Shown here: positions 1 through 9,044 of the stretch, piece by piece | How positions within the stretch are numbered: position 1 is the first letter of the stretch | Layout of the letters: each line of letters begins with the position of its first letter | Source of the DNA: Aggregatibacter actinomycetemcomitans | GTDB taxonomy: Bacteria; Pseudomonadota; Gammaproteobacteria; Enterobacterales; Pasteurellaceae | Length of the DNA: 64,000 nt | Direction: 5' to 3' | Assembly: GCF_003130205.1 (NCBI RefSeq) | Contig: NZ_NRDF01000001.1 | Coordinates: 1-64,000 of the forward strand | Program-made: the position numbers and the translations under genes | The notes under the pieces: generated by a model | Databases searched by the model: none | Told to the model about the DNA's origin: nothing | What the model saw: only the letters and a program-made list of their open reading frames with translations

Positions 1-2
1 TA

Positions 3-2909
3 AGTAAATATAAAACTATTGAACGAAATGATTTACAGTTAGAAAATATCTCTTCTAGATATGAAGGTAAAATTAAATCTCTTGAAAATAAAATCCATTT
101 TAATCTTAAAAAGCACGAAGATGAACTTAGATATCTTAAAAATAAGATTAACTTTAATCTTAAGGAATATGAAATTAATTTACTAGTAGAGAGAAATAAG
201 ATTGAAATTTTAAATAATAAGATTATTTCAAAGAATAATATTTTGAGAAAGTTATATAATAAATATCGAAAAAATGTTAGATCCCAAAATGATTATATAG
301 TATCACTGTCTAATCAAAGGTTAGTTTTGGAGAAAAATTTATCTGAAATAATTAATGACAGGGAAAAAAAGATAAGAGACTTAGATGCTATTTTAACAGG
401 AATTATGCAATCTAGAGGTTATAAACTACTTATGAAAATAAAGAAAATCTTTAACAAGACAGATTATGATATCCTCAGAAAGTCTGGATTGTTCAATTCT
501 GAATACTATTTAAATAATAATCAAGATGTTAGAGAAGCTAATGTAGATCCTATTCAGCATTTTTTAGATTATGGTTGGAAAGAAGGGCGAAATCCTTCTC
601 CTAAATTTGATCTAAATGGTTACCTTGATTCTTATAATGATGTAAAATCAGCTAATATTAATCCATTGTTGCATTATGTAAAATATGGTAAAAAAGAAGG
701 AAGAAAGATCAAACCTGTAGAATTTGGGATGTTATATTTAATTAAAAATATGATTTTTTTAATAAAGAAAAATCCTAGTTTAATTTCTAAATTCTTTTTC
801 TTATTAAAGTCAAAAGGCATTAGATATGCTATTCAAAAATCAAAAAATAAATCTAATTTAGAAATAAATAAAAAAACAAAAAATGAATCTAACTTAAAAA
901 TAAATGAAAAAACAAATGAAGTAGAATTATTATTAGATGAATTACTCCTTTCATTAAATATTGAAAATCTATCTAGAATTAAGAATTTCTATCATAATTA
1001 TACAAATAGACCTATAGATATAATTATCCCTGTTTATAATGGATATGAGTTTCTTGATAAATTATTTGAAAGTATAAAAGAAAATACTTCTTTACCATAT
1101 AGATTACTTATATCTGATGATAAAAGCTCAGATGAGAGAGTTGTACCTTTTATTGAAAGATTTATTGAACAAAATCCTGATATAGATGCTATTTTCATAA
1201 AAAATAAGGAGAATTTAGGATTTCTAAAAACAGTTAATCTACTTTCGACATATGCAGAGAACCACTTAGTCTTATTAAATACTGATACGGAGCTACCTGA
1301 ATTTTGGTTAGAAAGATTAATGTACCCTATTTTTACAAATAACGATATTGCAAGTACAACACCATTTACTAATTCTGGTACTATTTGTAGTTTCCCAAAT
1401 TACTTAGTTGATAACAAATATATTTATGGTAATTTAACTTTAGAGAAAGTTGATAATATCTTTAAATTAGTAAATGTAGATAGCACTATGTTAGAAGTTC
1501 CTACAGGGGTCGGATTTTGTATGGGGGTTAATTTTAACGTAGTAAAAGAAATTGGTATGTTTGATGAAATTTATGGAAAAGGATATGGAGAAGAGAATGA
1601 TTGGTGTCAAAGAGCCATAAGTGCTGGTTATAAGAATATTCATATTACTAATTTATTTGTATACCATAAACATGGTGGATCATTTTTGTCTGAAGATAAG
1701 ATACGAAATATAAATGAACATTATCAAACTCTTCTTAATAAATTTCCAACATATGATAATCAAATACAGAAAATAATAAAAGATAACGCGTTAAATGGCT
1801 TGAGAATATTAGTAAGATCTATTATTAGTTTTAAACATTCAACAAAAGAAAATGTTTTAATAGTAGATCATGAATTAGGTGGTGGGGCTAATTTATATCA
1901 AAAGCAGAAAGTAGAAGAAATGATTAATCAAGCTAAAGGTATTATAGTTTTTAGCTACAATATTACTAAGAATATATATTCTTTATCGTTCCTTACATCT
2001 GAGTTTAATCAGTGTTTTGTTATAAAAAATATTAATTTAATACTAGATATTTTAGATTTTATAAATATAGAAGAAATTATATTAAATGGCGTAGTATCTT
2101 TTCCTAATGTATATGAAATTCTTAATCTGGTATTAAGAGTTAAAGATAAGTGTAATGCAAATTTAGTATTTCCATTGCATGATTACTTCTGTATTTCTCC
2201 TAGTTATACATTACTTACTGAAAATAATATATATAATGGAGTACCAAAAGACTTAAACGCTCATAGTAAATTTCTTAAAAATAGTGATGGAGAATTTAAA
2301 CTATTTTGTAAAGAAAACAATGCACTTGTTTGGCAAAGTAAATGGGAACATTTTTTATCCTCTTGTAATAAAATTCTATGTTTTTCGCACTCATCTGAAG
2401 ATATTTTAATAGAAGCTTATCCTGCTTTAAAAGATAAATTATCTTATATCCCTCACGATATTAGTGGTACTTTTGAAAATGTTTATCGTAAGCAGAAGAA
2501 TAGTAAACGTGTTATTGGTATATTAGGAAATATTAATTTAGCAAAAGGTAGCTCAATTATAAAAGAGATTATTGAATATATTGATAAACACAGTTTAAAT
2601 ATTCAAGTCGTTTTAATTGGAAATTTAGATATTGAAATACGTTCAGACTCATTTATAAAAACAGGTAGTTATAAAAAGTCTGATGTGCCATCGTTATTGA
2701 TTAAATATGAAGTTAATGAATTTTTAATTCCTTCTATTTGTCCAGAAACGTATTCTTATACTACAGACGAAATCATGCAATTAGGTTATCCTATCACTGT
2801 ATTTAATCTAGGAGCACCAGCTGAGCGAGTTAAGTTATATGAAAAAGGCAGAGTTATTAATCTAAATTCTAAGAATTATATTGAGGAAATTTGTCAGTTA
2901 TGGTTTTAA
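3..2909 (+). CDS. Large two-domain glycosyltransferase with N-terminal coiled coil, 5' end outside window
   Basis: The frame is open from the window edge, so the N-terminus is missing; a TTG at 243 is only an internal codon. About 140 residues of charged, Leu/Ile-spaced sequence look like a coiled coil and include an approximate 18-residue repeat (LENKIHFNLKKHE, then LKNKINFNLKEYE). Two copies of a motif ending HFLDYGWKEGR / HYVKYGKKEGR follow (489-704), a module seen in very large polysaccharide glycosyltransferases. A GT2 domain starts near 1010 (IDIIIPVYNG), with a DxD-like NTDTE near 1280 and GYGEENDW near 1580. The last third (from about 1850) resembles a GT-B fold domain. It probably adds sugars to a cell-surface polysaccharide at the inner membrane. 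The DNA is much more AT-rich than that downstream and has no uptake signals, which suggests serotype-specific acquired DNA. The sugar donor is unknown. Confidence 0.8.
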   Translation, partial: SKYKTIERNDLQLENISSRYEGKIKSLENKIHFNLKKHEDELRYLKNKINFNLKEYEINLLVERNKIEILNNKIISKNNILRKLYNKYRKNVRSQNDYIVSLSNQRLVLEKNLSEIINDREKKIRDLDAILTGIMQSRGYKLLMKIKKIFNKTDYDILRKSGLFNSEYYLNNNQDVREANVDPIQHFLDYGWKEGRNPSPKFDLNGYLDSYNDVKSANINPLLHYVKYGKKEGRKIKPVEFGMLYLIKNMIFLIKKNPSLISKFFFLLKSKGIRYAIQKSKNKSNLEINKKTKNESNLKINEKTNEVELLLDELLLSLNIENLSRIKNFYHNYTNRPIDIIIPVYNGYEFLDKLFESIKENTSLPYRLLISDDKSSDERVVPFIERFIEQNPDIDAIFIKNKENLGFLKTVNLLSTYAENHLVLLNTDTELPEFWLERLMYPIFTNNDIASTTPFTNSGTICSFPNYLVDNKYIYGNLTLEKVDNIFKLVNVDSTMLEVPTGVGFCMGVNFNVVKEIGMFDEIYGKGYGEENDWCQRAISAGYKNIHITNLFVYHKHGGSFLSEDKIRNINEHYQTLLNKFPTYDNQIQKIIKDNALNGLRILVRSIISFKHSTKENVLIVDHELGGGANLYQKQKVEEMINQAKGIIVFSYNITKNIYSLSFLTSEFNQCFVIKNINLILDILDFINIEEIILNGVVSFPNVYEILNLVLRVKDKCNANLVFPLHDYFCISPSYTLLTENNIYNGVPKDLNAHSKFLKNSDGEFKLFCKENNALVWQSKWEHFLSSCNKILCFSHSSEDILIEAYPALKDKLSYIPHDISGTFENVYRKQKNSKRVIGILGNINLAKGSSIIKEIIEYIDKHSLNIQVVLIGNLDIEIRSDSFIKTGSYKKSDVPSLLIKYEVNEFLIPSICPETYSYTTDEIMQLGYPITVFNLGAPAERVKLYEKGRVINLNSKNYIEEICQLWF

Positions 2910-3445
2910 CATTAAAGGATATTTATAATCAAAAAAATAACTATTTTGATGATTTTAGATTTATTTTAGCAACATTAGTTGTTTTTTATCATTCATATGA
3001 ATTGGTTTCAAAACCAGAACATGATTTTATTAGTAAAACAATGTTAGGGCAATCAAGTTTAGGTGAAATAGCTGTCTACAGTTTTTTTACAATTTCTGGC
3101 TTTTTTATGATTCAGAGCTTGGAGAATTCTAAGACAGTTATAAGATACTTTAGAAATCGAATTTATAGAATTATTCCAGCCTTTTGGTTCTCTTTAATCT
3201 TTTTTTCATTATTTATAATCCCATTATTTTCTAATGTTTCATTTTGGGGAGATGGTGGAAGCTTAGATTTTATCGTAAAATCAGGAATATTTCATGTTTT
3301 AATAATATCTAAACTAGAAGTGATGTTTACTACATTTTCTATATGGATTTCCATTCCTTTAATAGTTATATTAACATTTTCAATTGGTTTTATATTAGGA
3401 ATGATAATGAAAAAACATTCAATTCTGAGTAAATTATTAGGATGA
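2900..3445 (+). pseudogene. Acyltransferase family 3 protein with internal deletion
   Basis: The ATG at 2900 lies inside the end of the preceding glycosyltransferase gene. The first ~130 residues match the start of membrane acyltransferase_3 (OafA/WecH-type) proteins: DDFRFILATLVVFYHS with the expected His, the FFTISGFFM segment, then RNRIYRIIPAFW. Intact members run about 330-380 residues; this one has about 181. The sequence jumps from a mid-protein segment (GIFHVLIIS, near 3290-3310) straight to what looks like the last transmembrane helix and basic tail. The simplest reading is an in-frame deletion of the central helices. The stop overlaps the next start (ATGA at 3442-3445), so the original C-terminal end is probably kept. 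It was presumably an O-acetyltransferase for the polysaccharide; loss of the core suggests it is inactive. Confidence 0.6.
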
Positions 3446-4389
3446 AAGTATTATTATGCATACCAACCTACAACGCAGATCAGCAATGGCAAGCTTGGAT
3501 TGCAGCCTATCAGCAACAAACCAGAAAAGCCGATGAGGTGATTGTGGTAGATTCTTCTTCCTTCGACCAAACGGTAAAATGGGCGGAGGCGGCAGGCTTT
3601 TCTGTACATAGTATTTCACAATCTGCGTTTAAGCACGGTAGAACCCGCAATCAAGCGGTTAAATTTGCTAAAAGTTTTACAGATATTATTGTGTTTATGA
3701 CACAAGACGCGATTTTGGCTTCGCCTGATTCATTGGCAAATTTAGTGGCACCTTTTGAGAATCTTGAAGTTGCGGCGGTGTGTGGCAGGCAGTTGCCCCA
3801 CGCCAATGCAACGCCTCTTGCCGCTCACGCACGTTATTTTAATTACCCGGCGCAATCGAAGTTAAAATCAAAAGCGGATATTATATCTTTAGGCATTAAA
3901 ACGGTTTTTGTGTCTAACTCTTTTGCGGCGTATCGTCGTTCGGTGTTTGAAGAGCTTGGGGGCTTTCCTGATAATACAATTTTAGCGGAAGATATGTACT
4001 TAACCGCCAAAATGGTGTTAGCGGACTATAAAGTTGCCTATTGTGCAGAAGCAACGGTATTTCATAGCCACAACTATACCTTATGCCAGGAATTACAACG
4101 CTATTTTGACACGGGCGTGTTTCAGCAAGAACAAGGATGGATTCAGCAAACCTTTGGAAAAGCGGCTTCAGAAGGAAAGAAGTTTGTGCTTTCTGAATTC
4201 CAATTTCTTGTAAAAAATGCACCGCACTTGTTACCCAAAGCCTTGTTATCAAACTTTATCAAATGGCTTGGCTTTAAACTGGGGTATCATTATCAAAAAT
4301 TGCCTTATGCGTGGTGTAAGGCATTAAGTATGCACAAAGGATATTGGAAAGATGAGAAAAACAGAAGGTTCCGCGCCTCTCATCAATAA
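3442..4389 (+). CDS. Glycosyltransferase family 2, rhamnosyltransferase-like
   Basis: A 315-residue cytoplasmic GT2 enzyme. It has the N-terminal nucleotide-sugar fold (LLCIPTYNADQQW), a VVDSSS turn, HGRTRNQA, and FMTQDAIL in the place of the usual DxD. VSNSFAAYRRSVFEELGGF and LAEDMYL supply the acceptor-side ED motif. This arrangement is typical of RfbF/WbbL-like rhamnosyltransferases, but the sugar cannot be read from sequence. The start is set by the ATGA overlap with the truncated acyltransferase. The 3' end overlaps wbaP by 38 bases, so the genes are translationally coupled. Base composition changes sharply at this gene from AT-rich to the normal chromosomal value, so it probably belongs to the conserved edge of the polysaccharide locus. 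Confidence 0.8.
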   Translation: MKVLLCIPTYNADQQWQAWIAAYQQQTRKADEVIVVDSSSFDQTVKWAEAAGFSVHSISQSAFKHGRTRNQAVKFAKSFTDIIVFMTQDAILASPDSLANLVAPFENLEVAAVCGRQLPHANATPLAAHARYFNYPAQSKLKSKADIISLGIKTVFVSNSFAAYRRSVFEELGGFPDNTILAEDMYLTAKMVLADYKVAYCAEATVFHSHNYTLCQELQRYFDTGVFQQEQGWIQQTFGKAASEGKKFVLSEFQFLVKNAPHLLPKALLSNFIKWLGFKLGYHYQKLPYAWCKALSMHKGYWKDEKNRRFRASHQ

Positions 4390-5770
4390 AATCAGTTTGA
4401 TTTTCACCGATATGGTTTCGTATTTTTTTGCGATTGCGGTGGGCTACTGGCTTTCACCTTTAGATGATTTTTCTCGCGATATTTTGGAACTGAAAGGTTC
4501 CATCTATCGGGCGAGTTCCTTTTTCTTGGCGATGTTAGCAAGCATCTGGATTTTGTGGGTATTTTATCGTCATTACACTTATCGTAAACCGTTTTGGGAT
4601 GAGTTGAAAGACACCTATTTTTCACTCTTTGTGATTGCCTTTGTTAATTTGGCGCTGTTGGTGTTTGCCAAAGTACCCGATCCCGTGGAAACATGGGTTT
4701 ATGTCTATGGCGTGCTTTTCCTCTGTTTTCCTCTCTTTCGGATCATTTGTAAAAAAGTCCTCAAATTTAACCGTTTGTGGGATATGCCAAGCGTGATCAT
4801 CGGCACGGGGCGCAATGCTTTTCGTGCATACAAGGCGATTCAGGCTGAGTCCAACCTTGGTTATAAAGTGCAAGCTTTTGTTTCTCAACAAGAAAGTTGC
4901 GTGCTGGCAAAACACCTGGACTTTATGTCTGAACGGGAATTTTTAAAACATTTGCACCGCTACGAAAAAGTGTTTATTGCCCTGGAACACGATCAGGCAG
5001 ATTTATTGGCATATTGGGTGAAAAAACTCTCGGCGCTGAATTTTCGCAATGTATCTATTATTCCGTCGTTACAAGGCATTCCACTTTATGGGGCGGAAAT
5101 TTCGCATTTCTTTAGCTCTGAAACCATTGTGCTGCGGATCCCCAATAAGCTCGCTAAGCGTTCAACCCGTTTGATAAAACGAACGTTTGATATTGTGGTT
5201 TCCGGCCTATTGTTGATTCTGTTTGCTCCGCTTTTCTTGGTGCTATTTTTGATGATTCGTAAAGATGGCGGGAAAGCAGTGTATAGCCAAGTTCGGGTCG
5301 GGCGAGATCGCAAAGTCTTCAAATGCTATAAACTCCGTACGATGGTGGTTAATTCTCAACAAGTGCTGCGTGAATTATTGGCTAAAGATGAGGAAGCCCG
5401 CGAGCAGTGGAATAACGAGTTTAAACTCAAGAATGACCCTAGAATCACGCCAATCGGCAGAATTTTGCGTAAAACCAGCCTTGATGAGCTGCCTCAATTA
5501 TGGAACGTCTTTAAAGGTGAAATGAGCCTTGTTGGTCCTCGCCCTGTAACGAGGCAAGAGTTGAAACACTATGGCGATGATTTAATTTACTACGAAATGG
5601 TTCGCCCGGGGCTTTCAGGCTTATGGCAAGTGAGCGGGCGTAACGACATTGGCTACGCCACCCGAGTATATTTAGATGCATGGTATGTGAAAAACTGGTC
5701 GTTGTGGAATGATATTGTGATCTTGGCAAAAACCGTCAACATTGTGTTGAGAAGAAAAGGGGCATATTAG
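4352..5770 (+). CDS. wbaP: Undecaprenyl-phosphate hexose-1-phosphate transferase (WbaP type)
   Basis: This 472-residue protein has the full three-part WbaP layout. Four N-terminal membrane helices include the RHYTYRKPFWDELK loop. A central nucleotide-binding-like segment carries IIGTGRNAFRAY. The C-terminal catalytic domain begins near residue 270 with KRTFDIVVSGLLL and contains YKLRTM, DPRITPIGRILRKTSLDELP and SLVGPRP. It transfers galactose-1-phosphate, or a related hexose-1-phosphate, from UDP-sugar to undecaprenyl phosphate, so it starts the lipid-linked repeat unit whose later sugars are added by the upstream transferases. Length and C-terminus (VVLRR-GAY type) match the Salmonella enzyme as known. 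A GGAAAG ribosome site precedes the ATG at 4352. It is the last gene of this operon. Confidence 0.9.
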   Translation: MRKTEGSAPLINKISLIFTDMVSYFFAIAVGYWLSPLDDFSRDILELKGSIYRASSFFLAMLASIWILWVFYRHYTYRKPFWDELKDTYFSLFVIAFVNLALLVFAKVPDPVETWVYVYGVLFLCFPLFRIICKKVLKFNRLWDMPSVIIGTGRNAFRAYKAIQAESNLGYKVQAFVSQQESCVLAKHLDFMSEREFLKHLHRYEKVFIALEHDQADLLAYWVKKLSALNFRNVSIIPSLQGIPLYGAEISHFFSSETIVLRIPNKLAKRSTRLIKRTFDIVVSGLLLILFAPLFLVLFLMIRKDGGKAVYSQVRVGRDRKVFKCYKLRTMVVNSQQVLRELLAKDEEAREQWNNEFKLKNDPRITPIGRILRKTSLDELPQLWNVFKGEMSLVGPRPVTRQELKHYGDDLIYYEMVRPGLSGLWQVSGRNDIGYATRVYLDAWYVKNWSLWNDIVILAKTVNIVLRRKGAY

Positions 5771-5837
5771 CCCAAGCAGCTGGTTGATTTTCTCTGATAA
5801 AATGCAAAACATACTAAGCTCAAACTTAGTACGTTTT

Positions 5838-6059
5838 TTATTTACCCGCTGCCACATTCTTAAAGGCGAGTATTTTTCTCGCTTTGGTATGTTGACGATG
5901 TAGCCTATTGGTTCCGTATTTTTCAAAGTGTTGTAACCAAACTATAACGGAAGAATGGGTGTCGAGATGGAAGTATTGTGTGACTTCACGAATGCCTCAA
6001 TGCTCTTCTAAAATAAGTTTGATGATGTGATTGAATTCGATTGAATAATGTTTACTCAT
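5838..6059 (-). pseudogene. IS3-family (IS150-like) OrfA transposase relic
   Basis: Reading the minus strand from the ATG at 6059 gives MSKHYSIEF, then HIIKLILEEH, an in-frame TGA at 5997-5999, then GIREVTQYFHLD and a helix-turn-helix-like stretch (SSVIVWLQHFEKYG, LHRQHTKARK), ending at a stop near 5838. This resembles the start of IS150/IS3-type OrfA proteins. No OrfB and no clear terminal repeats are visible, so it is a dead fragment. It sits between the polysaccharide locus and xthA. The rest of the gap (6060-6316) shows no convincing gene. The relic is consistent with past mobility at the edge of the polysaccharide locus. Confidence 0.6.
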
Positions 6060-6316
6060 AAAAAGCTGCACTTTAACTGGTTAGGTGTGGTATCCAATTT
6101 TTAAGTGGCGGATCATCGATGCCGATATGTTAAAAATTGGTTTTTATGGAATGATTTTGCCATTTTATGCTGAACCTTAAAAACTGTATTAGTTCGAAAT
6201 GGGACTTATTAAAAGCTTGTTCATTAGATAAGCATCTCAAAAAAGCAGAATAAACTTCTGCTTTTTTGTTTGTTGCAAGTATAATGTTGTCCTTACACAA
6301 AGCAAAGGAACAAAAC

Positions 6317-7120
6317 ATGAAAGTCATGTCGTTTAACATAAACGGGTTAAGAGCCAGACCACATCAATTAGAAGAAATTATTGATAAATATCAACCGGAT
6401 GTGCTGGGATTACAGGAAATCAAAGTGGCGGATGAGGTCTTTCCTTATGATTTGGTGAATCACCTCGGCTATCACGTCAATCATTTCGGGCAAAAGGGGC
6501 ATTATGGCGTTGCGTTATTGAGTAAACAGGCGCCGCTGTCCGTCAGAAAAGGGTTTCCGACAGATGATGAGGAAGCGCAAAAGCGGATCATCATGATTGA
6601 TTTGGAGACGAAATTCGGCCAGCTTACGGTCATTAACGGTTATTTCCCGCAAGGGGAAAGTCGTGAACACCCGACCAAATTTCCGGCGAAGCAAAAATTT
6701 TACGCGGACTTACAGCGTTATTTAGAGCAGGATCATAACGCACAAAACCTGGTGATTATCATGGGGGATATGAATATCAGCCCCTCCGATTTAGATATCG
6801 GTATCGGCGAAGAAAATCGTAAACGTTGGCTGCGTACCGGTAAATGTTCTTTCCTACCGGAAGAACGCGAATGGTATCAGCGTTTATATGCGTACGGCTT
6901 GGAGGATACTTTCCGTCACATGAATCCGACGGTTAATGATAAATTCTCCTGGTTTGATTATCGCTCCAAAGGATTTGACGACAACCGCGGTTTGCGTATT
7001 GACCACATTTTAGCAAATAAAGCCTTGGTGGCACATTGTGTGGATACCGGTATTGCCTTGGATATTCGCGCCATGGACAAACCTTCCGATCACGCACCGA
7101 TTTGGGCGGAGTTTAAATAA
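6317..7120 (+). CDS. xthA: Exodeoxyribonuclease III
   Basis: This 267-residue enzyme is a class II AP endonuclease and 3'-5' exonuclease acting in base excision repair in the cytoplasm. The visible active-site motifs are those of the ExoIII/APE1 family: [16 protein letters not shown] (metal-binding Glu), YFPQGE (catalytic Tyr), IMGDMNISP (Asp and Asn), [17 protein letters not shown] and KPSDHAPI (catalytic Asp-His pair). The ATG at 6317 is preferred over an upstream in-frame start because AGGA at 6306-6309 precedes it and the family begins with MK(V/F)xSFNINGLR. Its stop overlaps the next gene by one base (TAATG). Confidence 0.96.
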   Translation: MKVMSFNINGLRARPHQLEEIIDKYQPDVLGLQEIKVADEVFPYDLVNHLGYHVNHFGQKGHYGVALLSKQAPLSVRKGFPTDDEEAQKRIIMIDLETKFGQLTVINGYFPQGESREHPTKFPAKQKFYADLQRYLEQDHNAQNLVIIMGDMNISPSDLDIGIGEENRKRWLRTGKCSFLPEEREWYQRLYAYGLEDTFRHMNPTVNDKFSWFDYRSKGFDDNRGLRIDHILANKALVAHCVDTGIALDIRAMDKPSDHAPIWAEFK

Positions 7121-7914
7121 TGCCGTTGAAAAATCCCGAACCGAATTGGCAAAATTACCGCACATTAATTAATGGCAAAATTGCCAGTTGTACGGTTAAT
7201 TTGGATATTTTTGAGGCATTCTCTCCACAAAAATACAATAAAGTCGTGCAGGTTTCTTTGCCTTATGAGCCTGATGAAAGTGCCATGCCAACCTTGGCTG
7301 AACATCATCGTGTCATTACGGAATTGTTCAAAATTCTGATTCAGGTTTCGGCACTATCCGATGTACTTTATGCCGGGCATATCATTGGTGACGGGCATTT
7401 GCAGTTGCATTTTTATTGCGATGAACCGACCGCACTTTTTGATGTGCTTGACCAATTCAAGGAACATATTGATCACACGGGCGTGCAGGATGATCCGAAT
7501 TGGGATACTTATTTTGACTTTTTGCTGCCGTCGCCATTGGAAATGAAGCTTAACGTTACGGAAGAAATTCTGGATATGTTGTTGCAAAACGGAAGAAATT
7601 TGGCGGATAACTATCTCATTGAACACACCTTTCGATTTGCCGATGAACAGCTGATGTATCAATTTATGGAAGAAACTAATCTCAGTGACATTTCTTTCAA
7701 CACCATGAGTTACAGCAATGCGCCTATTACTTTTTCTGATTCTGATGCGGAAAATAAAGAAAGCTTTTACATTGTTAAAATCGAACAGGAAATGTCTTTG
7801 GATACGGATGAAATTTTTGCTTATGTTGAACAGTTTGATCGTTTGGCGGAAAAATTTTCCGGTGAATATGTGGGCTGGGAGAGTGACACGATTAATCAGG
7901 TGAAAGCGAATTAA
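7120..7914 (+). CDS. TIGR01619-like protein (DUF695 plus RraB-like domain)
   Basis: This 264-residue acidic, soluble protein is translationally coupled to xthA by a TAATG overlap. The N-terminal half (PNWQNYRTLINGKIASCTVNLD) resembles DUF695. The C-terminal half (LIEHTFRFADEQLMYQFMEE to VEQFDRLAEKFSGEYVGWES) resembles the RraB regulator-of-RNase-E family, where an acidic domain binds proteins involved in RNA decay. The same fusion downstream of xthA occurs in Haemophilus. The function is not established; an RraB-like role is inferred only from the C-terminal half. No signal peptide or membrane segment is seen. Confidence 0.75.
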   Translation: MPLKNPEPNWQNYRTLINGKIASCTVNLDIFEAFSPQKYNKVVQVSLPYEPDESAMPTLAEHHRVITELFKILIQVSALSDVLYAGHIIGDGHLQLHFYCDEPTALFDVLDQFKEHIDHTGVQDDPNWDTYFDFLLPSPLEMKLNVTEEILDMLLQNGRNLADNYLIEHTFRFADEQLMYQFMEETNLSDISFNTMSYSNAPITFSDSDAENKESFYIVKIEQEMSLDTDEIFAYVEQFDRLAEKFSGEYVGWESDTINQVKAN

Positions 7915-7938
7915 CCCTTCTATAACAATAACTAATCT

Positions 7939-8967
7939 ATGCAAATTCTCATTACCGGCGGTGCCGGTTTTATCGGTTCGGCGTTGATTCGGTGGCTGAT
8001 TCAACATACTGAACATGACATCATTAATGTTGACAAGCTCACCTACGCCGGCAATTTATGTGCCTTGCACACCGTGGAAACCCATCTGCGTTATCACTTT
8101 GAACAGGCGGATATTTGCGATGGGCAAATGATGGCGCATATATTGGCGCAATATTGTCCTGATGCCGTCATTCATTTGGCGGCAGAAAGCCATGTGGATC
8201 GGTCGATTGAGGCACCTGCCGCGTTTATGCAAACCAATATTATCGGCACTTACACTTTGCTGGAAGCCGCCCGTCGTTATTACGAAAAATTGACAGCCGA
8301 GAAAAAAGCGGGATTCCGTTTTTTACATATTTCTACCGATGAAGTGTATGGCGATGTGGTGGAAAATCACGTCTTATCGAAGGAAGACACCGCGTATGCG
8401 CCAAGTAGCCCGTATTCCGCGTCAAAAGCCTCTGCCGATCATTTGGTTCGTGCCTGGCAGCGCACTTATGACTTGCCGACAATCATCACTAATTGCGCCA
8501 ATAATTACGGCTCATACCAATACCCCGAAAAACTGATCCCGCTCATGATCTCCAATGCACTAAATGGCAAACCGTTACCGGTCTATGGCAACGGGCAGCA
8601 GATTCGTGATTGGCTTTATGTGGAAGATCATGTTCGCGCCTTGTATTTAGTGCTTATGAGAGGCAGCGTAGGCGAAAGCTACAATATCAGCAGTCATTGC
8701 GAAAAAACGAATTTGGCTGTGATTCACGCCATTTGTGATCTCTTGGAAGAATTGGCGCCTAATAAACCGATGGATGTAAAGCGTTATGCCGATTTAATTG
8801 TTCACATTACCGATCGTCCCGGTCACGATCGCCGCTACGCCCTTGATGCCACAAAAATTCGACAAGAATTAGGCTGGCAGCCACAAGAAAATTTCTCCTC
8901 CGGAATGCGAAAAACCGTGCAATGGTACATAAATAATCGGAGCTGCTTGGATAAAGTGCGGTCATAA
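7939..8967 (+). CDS. rfbB: dTDP-glucose 4,6-dehydratase
   Basis: A 342-residue extended short-chain dehydrogenase. It has the NAD-binding [14 protein letters not shown] at the N-terminus, [10 protein letters not shown], the catalytic Thr-Asp-Glu of [10 protein letters not shown], and the YSASKA catalytic Tyr-xxx-Lys. [18 protein letters not shown] and the C-terminal [12 protein letters not shown] are hallmarks of RmlB/RffG. It converts dTDP-glucose to dTDP-4-keto-6-deoxyglucose, the precursor of dTDP-rhamnose and related sugars, and so could serve the rhamnosyltransferase-like gene upstream. No other rml genes are in this window. The last codons overlap an uptake signal that forms half of the terminator. 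Confidence 0.93.
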   Translation: MQILITGGAGFIGSALIRWLIQHTEHDIINVDKLTYAGNLCALHTVETHLRYHFEQADICDGQMMAHILAQYCPDAVIHLAAESHVDRSIEAPAAFMQTNIIGTYTLLEAARRYYEKLTAEKKAGFRFLHISTDEVYGDVVENHVLSKEDTAYAPSSPYSASKASADHLVRAWQRTYDLPTIITNCANNYGSYQYPEKLIPLMISNALNGKPLPVYGNGQQIRDWLYVEDHVRALYLVLMRGSVGESYNISSHCEKTNLAVIHAICDLLEELAPNKPMDVKRYADLIVHITDRPGHDRRYALDATKIRQELGWQPQENFSSGMRKTVQWYINNRSCLDKVRS

Positions 8968-8995
8968 AAACGTTGTTTTTTTCACCGCACTTTTT
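8954..8995 (+). terminator. USS-pair terminator after rfbB
   Basis: AAGTGCGGT at 8954-8962 and its complement ACCGCACTT at 8984-8992 can form a stem, with a T-run following. The first arm overlaps the last codons of rfbB. Inverted uptake-signal pairs acting as terminators are well known in Haemophilus. Confidence 0.75.
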
Positions 8996-9044
8996 GAACC
9001 GAGTATTAGTTTTTATTCACAAAGTCCGCCTCAAAAACAGCTGT

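Noticed and set aside
6130-6339. Minus-strand ORF opposite the xthA start
   Set aside because: It runs over the xthA promoter and start, has no ribosome site and no family features.
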